This document shows positions 8,981-17,914 of a stretch of 64,000 bases of DNA, in pieces. This DNA is from Desulfovibrio cuneatus DSM 11391 (GTDB taxonomy: Bacteria; Desulfobacterota; Desulfovibrionia; Desulfovibrionales; Desulfovibrionaceae). Below the pieces are notes generated by a model. That model did not search any database. It had not been told where the DNA came from and saw only the letters and a list, made by a program, of their open reading frames with translations. Numbering within the stretch: position 1 is the first letter of the stretch; the number at the start of each line of letters is the position of its first letter. The stretch is taken from assembly GCF_000430005.1 (NCBI RefSeq), contig NZ_KE387019.1, positions 53,598 through 117,597 of the forward strand. The letters run 5' to 3'. Made by a program: the position numbers and the translations under genes.

Positions 8981-9048
8981 TAGGGAAACGCTGCCAAACA
9001 AAATAACTGCGCGTTTCCCAAAGGCCACGTAATCAGTGTTTTTCTAGG
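8981..9048. repeat. family B repeat, internally deleted copy
   Basis: Starts TAGGGAAACGCTG and ends ATCAGTGTTTTTCTAGG, matching both ends of the full element at 33706-33863, but the central 80-90 bases are missing. Confidence 0.75.
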
Positions 9049-9055
9049 TTTTTAC

Positions 9056-9694
9056 TCAATATGTTTCCCCCCTGCCGCAGGCTATTTCCACTTTTTCATA
9101 ACAGTGGCACCCCGGTAGGTGGTCGTTTACCATGCCTGTGGCCTGCATAAAGGCATACATGGTGGTGGGCCCAACAAACTTGAACCCCAGTTTGCGCAAG
9201 TCGCGGGAAAGGGCGTGCGATTCCGCACTGGTGCTGGGAATGTTGTCAGGCTGCAACGGCGTGTGCTGCTTGGGTGCGTAGCTCCACAGAAACTCTGTGA
9301 GGCTCCCTTCCTGGGCAAAACGCTGGGTTACAAGCTGGGCGTTGTGGATAACGGCTTCAATTTTGCCCCGGTGGCGAATAATGCCCGCATCCAGCACCAG
9401 GCGTTCTACATCCGCTTGGGTGAAGGCAGCCATTTCTTCTGCTACAAAGCTGGCAAAGGCCGTGCGAAATGCCGGGCGCTTGCGCAAAATGGTTATCCAT
9501 GAAAGGCCCGCCTGAAACCCTTCCAGGCACATTTTTTCAAACAACCGTACCGGGTCGCGCTGGGGCATACCCCATTCTTCGTCGTGGTAGGCCATATACA
9601 AAGGGTCTGTGCCGCACCAGGAACAGCGGGCAAGGCTGTCTGCACCCTGTTGCAGTTGTATGGTAAATACGGGTTTTTCTTTCTGTTCTGGCAT
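9056..9694 (-). CDS. tag: DNA-3-methyladenine glycosylase I
   Basis: A 212-residue alkylation-repair enzyme that excises 3-methyladenine. It has the Tag zinc-site pattern: Cys and His in RCSWCGTDPLYMAYHDEEWG near the N-terminus and NDHLPGCHCY near the C-terminus. SWITILRKRPAFR matches the family's SWxTILxKR core. The start at 9694 has AGGA 5 bases upstream; the longer frame upstream lacks family similarity. With the MagIII-like gene at 353-1036 the window encodes two unrelated 3-methyladenine-type glycosylases. Confidence 0.95.
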   Translation of the reverse strand: MPEQKEKPVFTIQLQQGADSLARCSWCGTDPLYMAYHDEEWGMPQRDPVRLFEKMCLEGFQAGLSWITILRKRPAFRTAFASFVAEEMAAFTQADVERLVLDAGIIRHRGKIEAVIHNAQLVTQRFAQEGSLTEFLWSYAPKQHTPLQPDNIPSTSAESHALSRDLRKLGFKFVGPTTMYAFMQATGMVNDHLPGCHCYEKVEIACGRGETY

Positions 9695-9811
9695 AACGTT
9701 CCTGAGGTGTTGGTGCTTGCTGGGGAAATAGGGAAGGAATACATGCTGGTGGTAGTGCCGAAAACAATAATTCAGTGTTCTCTTTATGAACTGCTGATGA
9801 AGTAACTTTTT

Positions 9812-9938
9812 GGAAACGCTGAGTTTTTCGTTTGGCAAGGCACGAGTTTTTTTGAAGCAGGAGTGGACTCTTCCGTCCTCGACTGTTTCAAAAAAAGCGA
9901 AGTAACGTAGCCAAACGGAATAACTCAGCGTTTCCTAA
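9812..9938. repeat. family B repeat, near-complete copy
   Basis: GGAAACGCTGAG (9812-9823) and CTCAGCGTTTCC (9924-9935) are exact inverted ends, followed inward by CGTTTGGC/GCCAAACG and a core TTTTTTTGAAGCAG.../...TGTTTCAAAAAAA. The whole can fold as one long hairpin. The right edge CCTAAGG contains the TAG stop codon of the pps-like gene on the minus strand. Confidence 0.9.
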
Positions 9939-12508
9939 GGTAGTTGCATGGGGGGACGGCGTGCCAGCACCACCATATCTTCCAGCATTTGCAGGCGTTT
10001 AATGGTAAGTGCCTGTTCGTCTGTCATAATCATGTCAAGCTGGCGGGTGTGCATAACAAGGTAGCCAATAACCCGTAAGGTGCTGAGCAGTTGTTCTTCT
10101 TCCCCACCTTCCATCCGAGCTGTCAGGGTGTCGCCCACAATTTCCGTGGAGCAGTCAAACTGGGCCAGCAGTTCTGCCACAAAATGCACGCGGCGTATGC
10201 GTCTGCTCAGGTTGGCAGCGCCTCCCTTGAACTGGAACACAATGAAGCGTTCCCGCGGGCGGCTGCTTAAAAAGCAGTCCAGGGAAAGAAAGTGGAAGCC
10301 AAAACGGCAGCGCATGCTGCAAAACTGGCGGGAAATAAGGAATGTATTTTTTTCTGAATAGTGGCTTGCGCCAGAGGCCGGGTCCAGGTTGGGGTTTTGG
10401 GTAGCCTCAAACAGCACGGAAAGAAAGCCCTTGGCATCAAGTTGTGGCGGGCCATCCCAGGGTTTGTCGGAAAAGCCTTCCCACAGGGTGCGCATGGGCA
10501 AGGAAGCGATTTCTTCCAGCTTTACCGCAGGGCCTTTAATGTCGCCATAAAAGCCGTCTTCCAGGTTAATAATCCAGAACTGTTTGGGCACATCGCACAC
10601 CAGTTGCTTTGCCGGTACGTGGGCAGATTTGCTGGAGGTGCCATGGCGGAACATTTCGCGCACGGCGTGGTCGTGGCAATAGGCCAAAAAGTCGTGAAAC
10701 GTAGTGCAGTTCTCTGCCCGGAAGTCCAGGGCGTCGGAATCGGGTATGGAAAGGCTGGCCACAAGGGGGGCAAGGTTGCGGGCCATAATGGCAATGTCGC
10801 TGCCGGAAAGCCACAGGTAGCCCTGGTCGGTGCTGTGCCCTTTGCACTGGCGTGCTTTATAGTCTTGGGCAAGTTGGCACAGGCTGTGCACGGTAGGCAG
10901 GGTGCACTCTTCCAGCCCTTCCCCCGGGCAGGTGTTCTCCCCTTTGGGGCAGGGCCGCAAGCCGGAATTGCCGTGGGGGTTGGCAATAAGCAATAATTCA
11001 GTATCCGGGTCAATGGCTTCCAGTACCTGTGGGCACTGCAACAGGGTTGGCCTGCCATAGCGGCGCGCCGTAAGGGCAAAGGGGCCAGCGCCGGAGCCGT
11101 CGCAGGCAATGGCACCAGAGGCAAAATCCAGCAAAAATGTCCAGCGCGGTGCCGCCTGTTGCAGCACCAGTATGCCCCCAATGGGAAACAGCAGGGCGTC
11201 ATTAAAATTACGCACCAGGTGGGGCTTGCCATAGGCTACTCCAGGGTAGTTGGCGCTGCCCCCGGCAATAAACCCCTGGTCTGCTGGCAGGGTAATGTTC
11301 AGGGTTTCCGCGTCCGGGTCTGGCAGGGCCATGGCCCCCAGCACGGCAAAGGTGCCGTCTTCCCCCACAACCCAGTAAATTTCATGGCGGTTGCCTGGCA
11401 CCGGGGCGTCGCTTAGGCACACCAGGGCTTCCAGGCTTTTTTGGCGCAACTCTTCCAGCATGGAGCCGGGCAGGCTGCTTACGTCCAGGGTGGATTCTCC
11501 TTCCGCACAGGTATAGTTGCGGCGAAGGTGCACTTCCACTTCATTGGCAAGGGTGCCGGGCACCATCGGGCGGTGGGCGCTGCCACGGGCCTGCTGGGCG
11601 GAGTGAACGGAAAAGCACACGCAAAAAGGCATGGCCCGGTCGCGAATGCCCAGCTTGAGCCGGTAAAGCATGGCGCGGGGGCGGTAGGGCAGGGTAAAGG
11701 CACGCAGCAGGCAGTCGTACAGGGCGGTGCTGCTGGTAATGGGGGTGTTTATAACCTGTTCCGGCAGGCGCAGGGCGCTGTGTTCAGTGCGCACAGGCAG
11801 GCAGCGAATAAGCAGGCACTTGCCAGGGGCAGCCAGTTCTTCCCTGAGCTGTTCAAAGGCAGCGTCCAGTTCTTCTTTCAGGTTGTCTGGCAGGCTAAAG
11901 GAAGAAAGAATGCGCTCGCGTATGGCCATAGCCGCTTCGTGGTAGCTATTGGGGTCTTCTTGGGAAATAAGCATGATGCGGTCAATTTCATCATGCAGGG
12001 CAGGGTGCTGCACAAAATTCCACCATGCCGCACCAGTTACAATAAACCCGCTGGGTACGTATTCAGGGTGCTGCTTTGTAATGGCCGAAATTTTTGTCAC
12101 GCTTGCAGAAATAATAGGGGTGTGCTCTTCCGTCACGGCGGGGTAGGGCACAACCAGTGGCCCTTGCAGGGGCCAGGTGCTGGCGTTCAGTTGTTGCTGA
12201 ATTTTGGCCCGCAACGCATTAAAGGGCTCATTCAGGCGGGCAAAGGCAGGGCCGCCAAGGGCTTGCACGTGCATAATGCACTGCATGGTGGCAATGCCAA
12301 GGCGGGCGGTACAGGCCCGCAAAAAAGGCATGCCAACGGGCACTTCGCTGGCAAGGCGCTCTTCAAAGGTCATCATTTCGCTGTAGGCATCAATGTGGGC
12401 ACTTAAAAACAGCTTGAAACGATGAAAGCGTGAGGCAAACGATTCTTTTTGCGGGGCAGGGACTTCAGGTAAAACCCCTTTGAACATGCGGCGCAGCAGG
12501 CTTAGCAT
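9935..12508 (-). CDS. PEP-synthase/PPDK-like protein lacking the catalytic His
   Basis: An 857-residue cytoplasmic protein. Residues about 110-430 resemble the PEP/pyruvate-binding (ATP-grasp) domain, including VPSGFIVTGAAWW, but the usual RSSAT-type segment reads IRCLPVRTE. Residues about 440-520 resemble the swivelling phosphohistidine domain (GGILVLQQAAPRW, then TARRYGRPTLL), but the segment normally G-G-x-T-(S/C)-H-A-A-I is GSGAGPFAL, so Pro stands at about 475 where the phospho-His should be. The PEP-binding barrel is not recognised; instead there is an unfamiliar C-terminal region (about 640-857) containing RPRERFIVFQFKGGAA. It overlaps the response-regulator gene by 7 bases, so the two are translationally linked. 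A regulatory rather than enzymatic role is inferred. Confidence 0.7.
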   Translation of the reverse strand: MLSLLRRMFKGVLPEVPAPQKESFASRFHRFKLFLSAHIDAYSEMMTFEERLASEVPVGMPFLRACTARLGIATMQCIMHVQALGGPAFARLNEPFNALRAKIQQQLNASTWPLQGPLVVPYPAVTEEHTPIISASVTKISAITKQHPEYVPSGFIVTGAAWWNFVQHPALHDEIDRIMLISQEDPNSYHEAAMAIRERILSSFSLPDNLKEELDAAFEQLREELAAPGKCLLIRCLPVRTEHSALRLPEQVINTPITSSTALYDCLLRAFTLPYRPRAMLYRLKLGIRDRAMPFCVCFSVHSAQQARGSAHRPMVPGTLANEVEVHLRRNYTCAEGESTLDVSSLPGSMLEELRQKSLEALVCLSDAPVPGNRHEIYWVVGEDGTFAVLGAMALPDPDAETLNITLPADQGFIAGGSANYPGVAYGKPHLVRNFNDALLFPIGGILVLQQAAPRWTFLLDFASGAIACDGSGAGPFALTARRYGRPTLLQCPQVLEAIDPDTELLLIANPHGNSGLRPCPKGENTCPGEGLEECTLPTVHSLCQLAQDYKARQCKGHSTDQGYLWLSGSDIAIMARNLAPLVASLSIPDSDALDFRAENCTTFHDFLAYCHDHAVREMFRHGTSSKSAHVPAKQLVCDVPKQFWIINLEDGFYGDIKGPAVKLEEIASLPMRTLWEGFSDKPWDGPPQLDAKGFLSVLFEATQNPNLDPASGASHYSEKNTFLISRQFCSMRCRFGFHFLSLDCFLSSRPRERFIVFQFKGGAANLSRRIRRVHFVAELLAQFDCSTEIVGDTLTARMEGGEEEQLLSTLRVIGYLVMHTRQLDMIMTDEQALTIKRLQMLEDMVVLARRPPMQLP

Positions 12509-12897
12509 GCGCTATCCTGCCCGGCCAGTTGTTTCTGGGTGTAGGTATCTTCAATTTTATGCAAGAGAACCTCAAAATTAACAGGTTTCAGCAGGTAATG
12601 GCTTGCGCCCAGTTCCAGCCCTCGCGCGGCGGAGTCCATGTCGGCATGGCCAGAAATAATGATAACGCCCATTTGTTTGTATAATGCGGCTATGTGAGCA
12701 AGCACTTCCAGCCCGTCCATACCAGGCATTTTGACGTCAAGAAGAACAATATCTACCGGGGTAGTTTGCAAAAAGGTAAGGCCTTTTTCCCCGCTGGAGG
12801 CATAGTGTGTTTCCATGCCACGGCGGTTCAAACGCATGCTTAGAATCTCTCCGGAGTCTGCCTCATCATCAATGATGAGCAGTCGAATGGGTTTCAT
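12502..12897 (-). CDS. single-domain response regulator (CheY-like)
   Basis: A 131-residue receiver domain with no output domain. All key residues are present: acidic pair D10-D11 (LLIIDDEAD), phospho-acceptor D54 (VLLDVKMPGMDG), the Ser/Thr position in IIISGHAD and Lys in LLKPVNFE. GGGGAGAGG lies 5 bases before ATG 12897; the in-frame GTG at 12903 is less likely. Its 3' end overlaps the pps-like gene, which is probably its output partner, and a histidine kinase is transcribed divergently from 13434. Confidence 0.93.
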   Translation of the reverse strand: MKPIRLLIIDDEADSGEILSMRLNRRGMETHYASSGEKGLTFLQTTPVDIVLLDVKMPGMDGLEVLAHIAALYKQMGVIIISGHADMDSAARGLELGASHYLLKPVNFEVLLHKIEDTYTQKQLAGQDSAC

Positions 12898-13433
12898 AAA
12901 CACCTCTCCCCGGCGGGGCAGTTTCTAGGTTGTGCAACAGGCTGGGCTTTGGGCAATTCAGCTATTTGCGTTTGGCCCTTATGTTTTGGCTTGCCATTTG
13001 CCTTGGGCTGTTTGCCCGCACACTATGGTTCCTGGCGTTGAAGCTGTTCCAGGTAAGTACAGGCGCATAGAGAATGAACACCCGTGAGTGTATCCAATTC
13101 TCGGCAAAACGCCAAGAGGTTTGCTTGTGCATTCTGTAACAATTATTGCATATTGTGAGGGGAGCAGATGCATTGCCCGCAGCGTTATTGTGGTTTAAGA
13201 TTATTGCGAAATAGTCTTAAGGTGGCTTCCCGCAGGAAGGAAGCTCCAAAACACACCCATAGGGGAGAGTAATTTTCCCGTAAAATGAGTGTTTATTGTA
13301 ATTTAGGGCCTGTTTCGGTATGTGCAGCCAGGACGAAATATGATGGAAAAGCACGCAAAACGTAATTTTCCCATGGTTTAGGTTGAGAGCATGTGCACGT
13401 TGCATATGTTTTAGGAAGAGAAAAGGACACGGT
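12898..13433. other. divergent control region of the two-component locus
   Basis: 536 bases between the response-regulator and kinase starts. It must hold promoters for both directions. It is AT-richer than flanking genes, but no sigma-54 element, operator palindrome or terminator is recognised with confidence. Confidence 0.5.
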
Positions 13434-14555
13434 ATGAACTATTCTTTTTTACGGCTGTTGCCCATGCCTGTACAGCTTGGGGCACGGCTTGCCTTCAGCT
13501 TGATATTTATTGCCCTGGCCTGTGCAGCAGTTGCTACCCTGGCCTTACTGGAAATAACGTCCTTTGCCCCGGCCAATTCCGGCAAAATGTTTGCCTGGGC
13601 TGTGCTGGTGCTTGTGGGAAGCGTGCTTGTTATGCTTGCCCTGCTGTGGAGCATTGTTTCGCGGGAAGTGCTGCGTCCCCTTGAAGCCATTGCAGAAGGT
13701 ATGGAGCAGGAAGGCATTCCCCACTCTCCCCTTGGGCGTGTGGCTGCCAGGGTGGAAGCGTTGCGCGAACAGGTGGAAAGAAAACAGGTGGAGCTGGATG
13801 AAAGTCACCAAACGTTGCGCCAAGTGGAAAAACTGGCCATGGTGGGTAAGCTGGCTGCCGGGGTGGCCCACAGCGTGCGTAACCCCTTAACGGCTGTGAA
13901 GCTGCGCCTGTTTTCCCTGGAGCGCACTATGGAAGTTGGGGCAAAGCAGCAGGAGGATTTTCGGGTAATTACCGATGCCATCAGCCATGTGGACAGCGTG
14001 GTGAGCAATTTTCTGGAATTTTCACGCAGGCCCAGGCTGCAATTGCAGCGCACCAGCCTGTGGTCCGCACTGGACGCCTGCCTGCGTCTTTTGGAAAACA
14101 GACTGGCGGCCTTTCCGGTAAGCACCACTGTGCGCCGCTATGCCAACATGCCAGGCATAGAAGCCGACCCGGAACAACTGCGGGAAGTGATTATGAACCT
14201 GCTGCTGAACGCTTGCGAAGCCATGGATTATAGCGGCAACCTGGTGCTGGAAGAATTTGTGCATGAAGATGGCAAAGGTGCCCTGTTCGCCTGCCTGCGT
14301 ATTACCGATTCCGGCCCCGGCATTCCCGCAGAAAAGCTGGACGTGGTGTTTGAGCCTTTTTACAGCTCCAAGGAATACGGTACCGGGCTGGGCCTACCCA
14401 TTGCCAAAGGAATCATTGAAGAACATGGGGGCGACATTGTGGTAGAATCCTGCCCGCGCAGGGGCACCATGTTCACCATTATGCTGCCAGTGCCTGCCAC
14501 GGAACAAGAGCACAGCCGCATTGCCGGGCGGGGGAAGAGCCCTTATTTACACTAA
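13434..14555 (+). CDS. membrane sensor histidine kinase with HAMP
   Basis: A 373-residue kinase. Two transmembrane helices (about 18-40 and 52-75) are separated by only about 12 residues, so there is no periplasmic sensor domain. HAMP and coiled coil follow (about 76-135), then the dimerisation domain with H146 in GVAHSVRNPLTAVK, and the ATPase domain with N box (NLLLNACEAM), G1 (DSGPGIP), F box (FEPFYSSKEYGTG) and G2 (GLGLPIA). AGGA lies about 7 bases before ATG 13434. It is divergent from the response regulator at 12502-12897, its most likely partner. With no external domain it probably senses a membrane or cytoplasmic cue. Confidence 0.93.
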   Translation: MNYSFLRLLPMPVQLGARLAFSLIFIALACAAVATLALLEITSFAPANSGKMFAWAVLVLVGSVLVMLALLWSIVSREVLRPLEAIAEGMEQEGIPHSPLGRVAARVEALREQVERKQVELDESHQTLRQVEKLAMVGKLAAGVAHSVRNPLTAVKLRLFSLERTMEVGAKQQEDFRVITDAISHVDSVVSNFLEFSRRPRLQLQRTSLWSALDACLRLLENRLAAFPVSTTVRRYANMPGIEADPEQLREVIMNLLLNACEAMDYSGNLVLEEFVHEDGKGALFACLRITDSGPGIPAEKLDVVFEPFYSSKEYGTGLGLPIAKGIIEEHGGDIVVESCPRRGTMFTIMLPVPATEQEHSRIAGRGKSPYLH

Positions 14556-14570
14556 GCAACCGCTTTGCCC

Positions 14571-14604
14571 CAATGCTGTCCGGCTTTTTTGCCGGGCAGC
14601 ATTG
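14571..14604 (+). terminator. hairpin D after the kinase gene
   Basis: CAATGCTGTCCGGC (14571-14584), loop TTTTTT, GCCGGGCAGCATTG (14591-14604): 14 bp with one G-T pair. There is no T tract after it. The same arms occur at 23441-23473 with a different loop, so this is also a small dispersed repeat. Confidence 0.6.
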
Positions 14605-14715
14605 AACCGGAATATTGCATTATAGACAGATATATGTAACTGTATGGTAGTGTTATAGTAACTATTTGGGCGCCTGTTTTTATGGGCATATGCCAGAAAA
14701 ACTCCGGAGCTTCCT

Positions 14716-17574
14716 ATGAAGAAGGAACGTAACTCTGTTTCTTTAAAAATTCTTGTGCTTTTTTCCGTAGTGGGCAGCATGGTTCTTCTTGCTTCTCTAT
14801 TACTCTACCAAGGGTTTAAAAATACCGAACGCAACTTGCTTAATGCCACTTCCATTACGGCAAAGCATCTTGCCAACACAGCCAATTTCAGCATTAAGGC
14901 AACCCTTGATCCCGCCATGCTGACCATGCGCATGTTAAGCCACCATAGCCTTGCTGAGGCAACAACACTGGAAGAACGGTTACCAAGCCTGCCCATGCTG
15001 GCTGAAATTATTAAAAGTAATGATTTGTTCAACGCTATCTATGTGGGCTACAAGAACGGTGATTTTTTCATGTTGCGCCAGTATGCAGGTGAAATTCCCC
15101 TTCTTACACAGCCCGTGCCGGAACGCACCGCCTATCTTGTCCAGTCTGTGGAGCGTGATGCAGCAGGCGAGGCAAAAGGCACGTTACTGCTTTACAGTGC
15201 TGGCCTGCAATTGCTGGAAACGCGCCCCTTGCCAGAATATCGCTTTGACCCGCGCGAGCGAAGCTGGTTCAAGTTAGCCAATGCTTCGGAAACCATAGAA
15301 ATTACTTCGCCTTACCTGTTTTATTCCACCAAAGAAATAGGCCTGACCATGGCCTTACAGGCAGAGGGCAGAAACGCTGTTTTTGGTCTTGATTCCACCA
15401 TAGAAAACCTGGGTAAATTGCTGGAAACGTTGCGCTTGAGTACCCATGCAGAAGTTGCCATTGTTGACCCCCATGGCAGGCTTGTTGCCTACCCAGACAC
15501 GGACCGCCTGTTGGTGCAAAATGGCGATTCCCTGCAACTGGCAGACCTGACAACGTTGAATGTTCCCATTTTGACTAAGCTCAATAGCCAAAAAGATGAA
15601 GCAGGGCAGCTCACCTTCAGGCTGCATGATGGCAACCAGGAGTGGTTTGGTTTTAAAGAAACTATCAGCGCGTTGGAAACAGATGATATTACCATGCTGG
15701 TGGCAATACCTGCACGGGAATTGCTGGCCCAGGCCTGGACCAATGTATACTTCCAAATGGCTGTTGCGGCGGGGCTTGCCCTGGTTGTTACGGCCCTTAG
15801 CATGTTCTTTAGCCGTGCTGTTATTATCGACCCCGTAACCAGATTGCGCAACCAGATAAGCGCCCTGGAAAATTTTGACTTTACGCAGCCAGTGGGTGTT
15901 ACCACTGTGGTGCGTGAAGTGCAGGAGCTTGGCAAGGTGCTGGGCAACATGGCTGCTGCCATTGGCAGTTTTCAGGCCATTTCCCTTGCCTTGAACAAGG
16001 AACAGAACCTGGAAAAAATGCTGCTTTCCGTTCTTGACCAGCTCATAACCCTGACCAAACAAGAATACGGCGCTGTATACCTGCTGGATGACAGTGGCAA
16101 CCAATTGGTGCCCTTTGTGCATAAGGGTGGGCAGCCGCTGGACGCTATTTTGCTGCCTGGCGCAAACCCCGGCGACGAAGAATTGCTGGCATCCATTCAG
16201 CAAAACAAGCTCGGTTCGGATATTCACGTTATTCTGCGTAACCGCGAACAGGACCTGACGGGCCTGCTTGTGCTGGGAGGCGGGCAGGAAGGCACTGCCC
16301 TGCGGGAAAAACTGCTCCAGTTTACCCACAGAATTGCCGGTTCCGCCGCTGTTGCCATTGAAACCCGGCAGCTTATTCTGGCTCAAAAAGCCCTGCTTGA
16401 TTCCATTATTAAACTGGTGGCAGATGCCATTGATACCAAGTCGCAATATACAGGGGGGCATTGCCAGCGTGTTCCCGTGCTTGCTACCATGCTTATGGAC
16501 AGCATTTGCACTTCGCAAAATCCTGTGTTTGGTGGTTATGGGCTTACTGCCATCCAGAAAGAAGAGTTCCGCATTGCCGCCTGGCTGCATGACTGTGGTA
16601 AAATTACCACCCCGGAATATGTGGTGGACAAAGCCACTAAGCTGGAAACCATTTACAACCGCATTCATGAAATACGCATGCGCTTTGAGGTGCTGCACAG
16701 AGACGCCGCCATGCGCAGCCTGGAAGCCATTCAGGCTGGCGTGCCACAAGCGCAGGCGCAAGAAGAATGCGCACGGGAACAGCAGGCACTTCAGGAAGAA
16801 TACGCCTTTATCGCCAAATGCAATATTGGTGGTGAGGCCATGTCTGATGACGATGTGGCCCGTTTGAAGAGTATTTCTGGCAGAATCTGGATGCGTTACT
16901 TTGACGACCGTCTTGGGCTTTCTCGCGATGAGTTGCTGCGCACCCCCGCCCATGCGGAAGACGCACCCCTGCCTGCGCCGGAAATGCTGCTGGCAGACAA
17001 ACAGTCGCACATCATTCCCTGGGGTGAGCGTATTCCCCCTGTGCAGCCTTCAGACCCGCGCAATAGCCTTGGGTTTGACATGAAACTGCCTGCCTGCATG
17101 TATAACTATGGCGAGGTGTATAACCTGAGCATTCGCCGTGGCACCCTGACGGAAGAAGAACGCTTTAAAATTAACGACCATATTGTGCAAACCATTTGTA
17201 TGCTTTCTGCCCTGCCCTTGCCAAAAACCATGAAGCGTTTGCCGGACATTGCTGGCAACCACCATGAAAAAATAGATGGTACAGGCTACCCCCGGCGGCG
17301 CAAGGGCAGTGAAATGAGCATTGCGGAAAAAGTGATGGTGCTAGCAGATATATTTGAAGCCCTTACGGCTTCAGACAGACCATACAAAGACGGAAAAACC
17401 CTTTCCCAGGCTATGACCCTGCTGGCAAAAATGGCTCAAGAACAGCATGTGGACGTGAATATCTTCAACCACTTCCTGCAATCAGGTATTTACCTGGAGT
17501 ATGGGAAAAAGTACCTGAAAGAAAAACAGGTTGATGCTGTGGATGTGGAACGTTTTTTCATTCAAACAACGTAA
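14716..17574 (+). CDS. membrane receptor with Cache-like, HAMP, GAF and HD-GYP domains
   Basis: A 952-residue putative cyclic-di-GMP phosphodiesterase. TM1 is about 10-32, the periplasmic double-Cache-like sensor 33-350 (with RFDPRERSWF), TM2 about 351-373, HAMP 374-425, GAF-like 430-560 and HD-GYP 570-940. Catalytic motifs are present: GGHCQRV (His about 581), WLHDCGK (about 624), KINDH (about 821), GNHHEKIDGTGYP (about 848-860). About 165 extra residues separate HDCGK from KINDH, far more than in standard HD-GYP domains. ATG 14716 has GGAG 7 bases upstream. It follows the kinase after 160 bases and hairpin D. Diguanylate hydrolysis is inferred from the family. Confidence 0.88.
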   Translation: MKKERNSVSLKILVLFSVVGSMVLLASLLLYQGFKNTERNLLNATSITAKHLANTANFSIKATLDPAMLTMRMLSHHSLAEATTLEERLPSLPMLAEIIKSNDLFNAIYVGYKNGDFFMLRQYAGEIPLLTQPVPERTAYLVQSVERDAAGEAKGTLLLYSAGLQLLETRPLPEYRFDPRERSWFKLANASETIEITSPYLFYSTKEIGLTMALQAEGRNAVFGLDSTIENLGKLLETLRLSTHAEVAIVDPHGRLVAYPDTDRLLVQNGDSLQLADLTTLNVPILTKLNSQKDEAGQLTFRLHDGNQEWFGFKETISALETDDITMLVAIPARELLAQAWTNVYFQMAVAAGLALVVTALSMFFSRAVIIDPVTRLRNQISALENFDFTQPVGVTTVVREVQELGKVLGNMAAAIGSFQAISLALNKEQNLEKMLLSVLDQLITLTKQEYGAVYLLDDSGNQLVPFVHKGGQPLDAILLPGANPGDEELLASIQQNKLGSDIHVILRNREQDLTGLLVLGGGQEGTALREKLLQFTHRIAGSAAVAIETRQLILAQKALLDSIIKLVADAIDTKSQYTGGHCQRVPVLATMLMDSICTSQNPVFGGYGLTAIQKEEFRIAAWLHDCGKITTPEYVVDKATKLETIYNRIHEIRMRFEVLHRDAAMRSLEAIQAGVPQAQAQEECAREQQALQEEYAFIAKCNIGGEAMSDDDVARLKSISGRIWMRYFDDRLGLSRDELLRTPAHAEDAPLPAPEMLLADKQSHIIPWGERIPPVQPSDPRNSLGFDMKLPACMYNYGEVYNLSIRRGTLTEEERFKINDHIVQTICMLSALPLPKTMKRLPDIAGNHHEKIDGTGYPRRRKGSEMSIAEKVMVLADIFEALTASDRPYKDGKTLSQAMTLLAKMAQEQHVDVNIFNHFLQSGIYLEYGKKYLKEKQVDAVDVERFFIQTT

Positions 17575-17612
17575 TTGGAGACCATTGTACAATTGCTAGT
17601 ATTGCATTGAAT

Positions 17613-17643
17613 TTGGGGAGGCTCTGCCTCCCCAAACTTTTTT
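17613..17643 (+). terminator. hairpin A with T tract after the HD-GYP gene
   Basis: TTGGGGAGGCTCTGCCTCCCCAA (17613-17635) is a near-perfect palindrome followed closely by a T6 tract (17638-17643). It is one of at least five copies of hairpin A in the window and works plausibly as an intrinsic terminator. Confidence 0.75.
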
Positions 17644-17711
17644 CCGCTTGGGCTTCGAGGAAATGTGTAACGAGTACCCTAGATTACATAACTGCGATAG
17701 GAACACGAAAA

Positions 17712-17914
17712 GAAAGGGGTGAGTTTTTCGCTTGGCTAGGCATGACTTTTTTTTGAGGCGGATGCTGACAATTCCGCAGGAAAGCGGAATTGGGAACCGC
17801 CCAAAGGGCGGGAGCCGAAGGCCGAGGCCCAGGACGGGCCGAGTCAATTCTTATACCCTGCCCCCCTCCCAAAAAAGCAAGCAACGCCGCCAAACGAAAA
17901 AAGACACCCCTTTC
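17712..17914. repeat. family B repeat, long form with inserted core
   Basis: Outer arms GAAAGGGGTGAGTTTTT and AAGACACCCCTTTC with inner CGCTTGGC/GCCAAACG mark the ends. The centre carries an extra module of about 80 bases starting GACAATTCCGCAGG and ending GGACGGGCCGAGTCAA, almost identical to that in the copy at 25071-25326. Its right edge is the TAG stop codon of sdaA. Confidence 0.8.

Larger units (their letters stand above)
8541..9055. other. intergenic region between Tag and M48 genes
   Basis: 515 bases. It holds the M48 ribosome site, a minus-strand terminator for tag (8930-8962) and a family B remnant (8981-9048). Nothing else is recognised in 8560-8920; no tRNA or convincing small gene. 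Confidence 0.6.
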
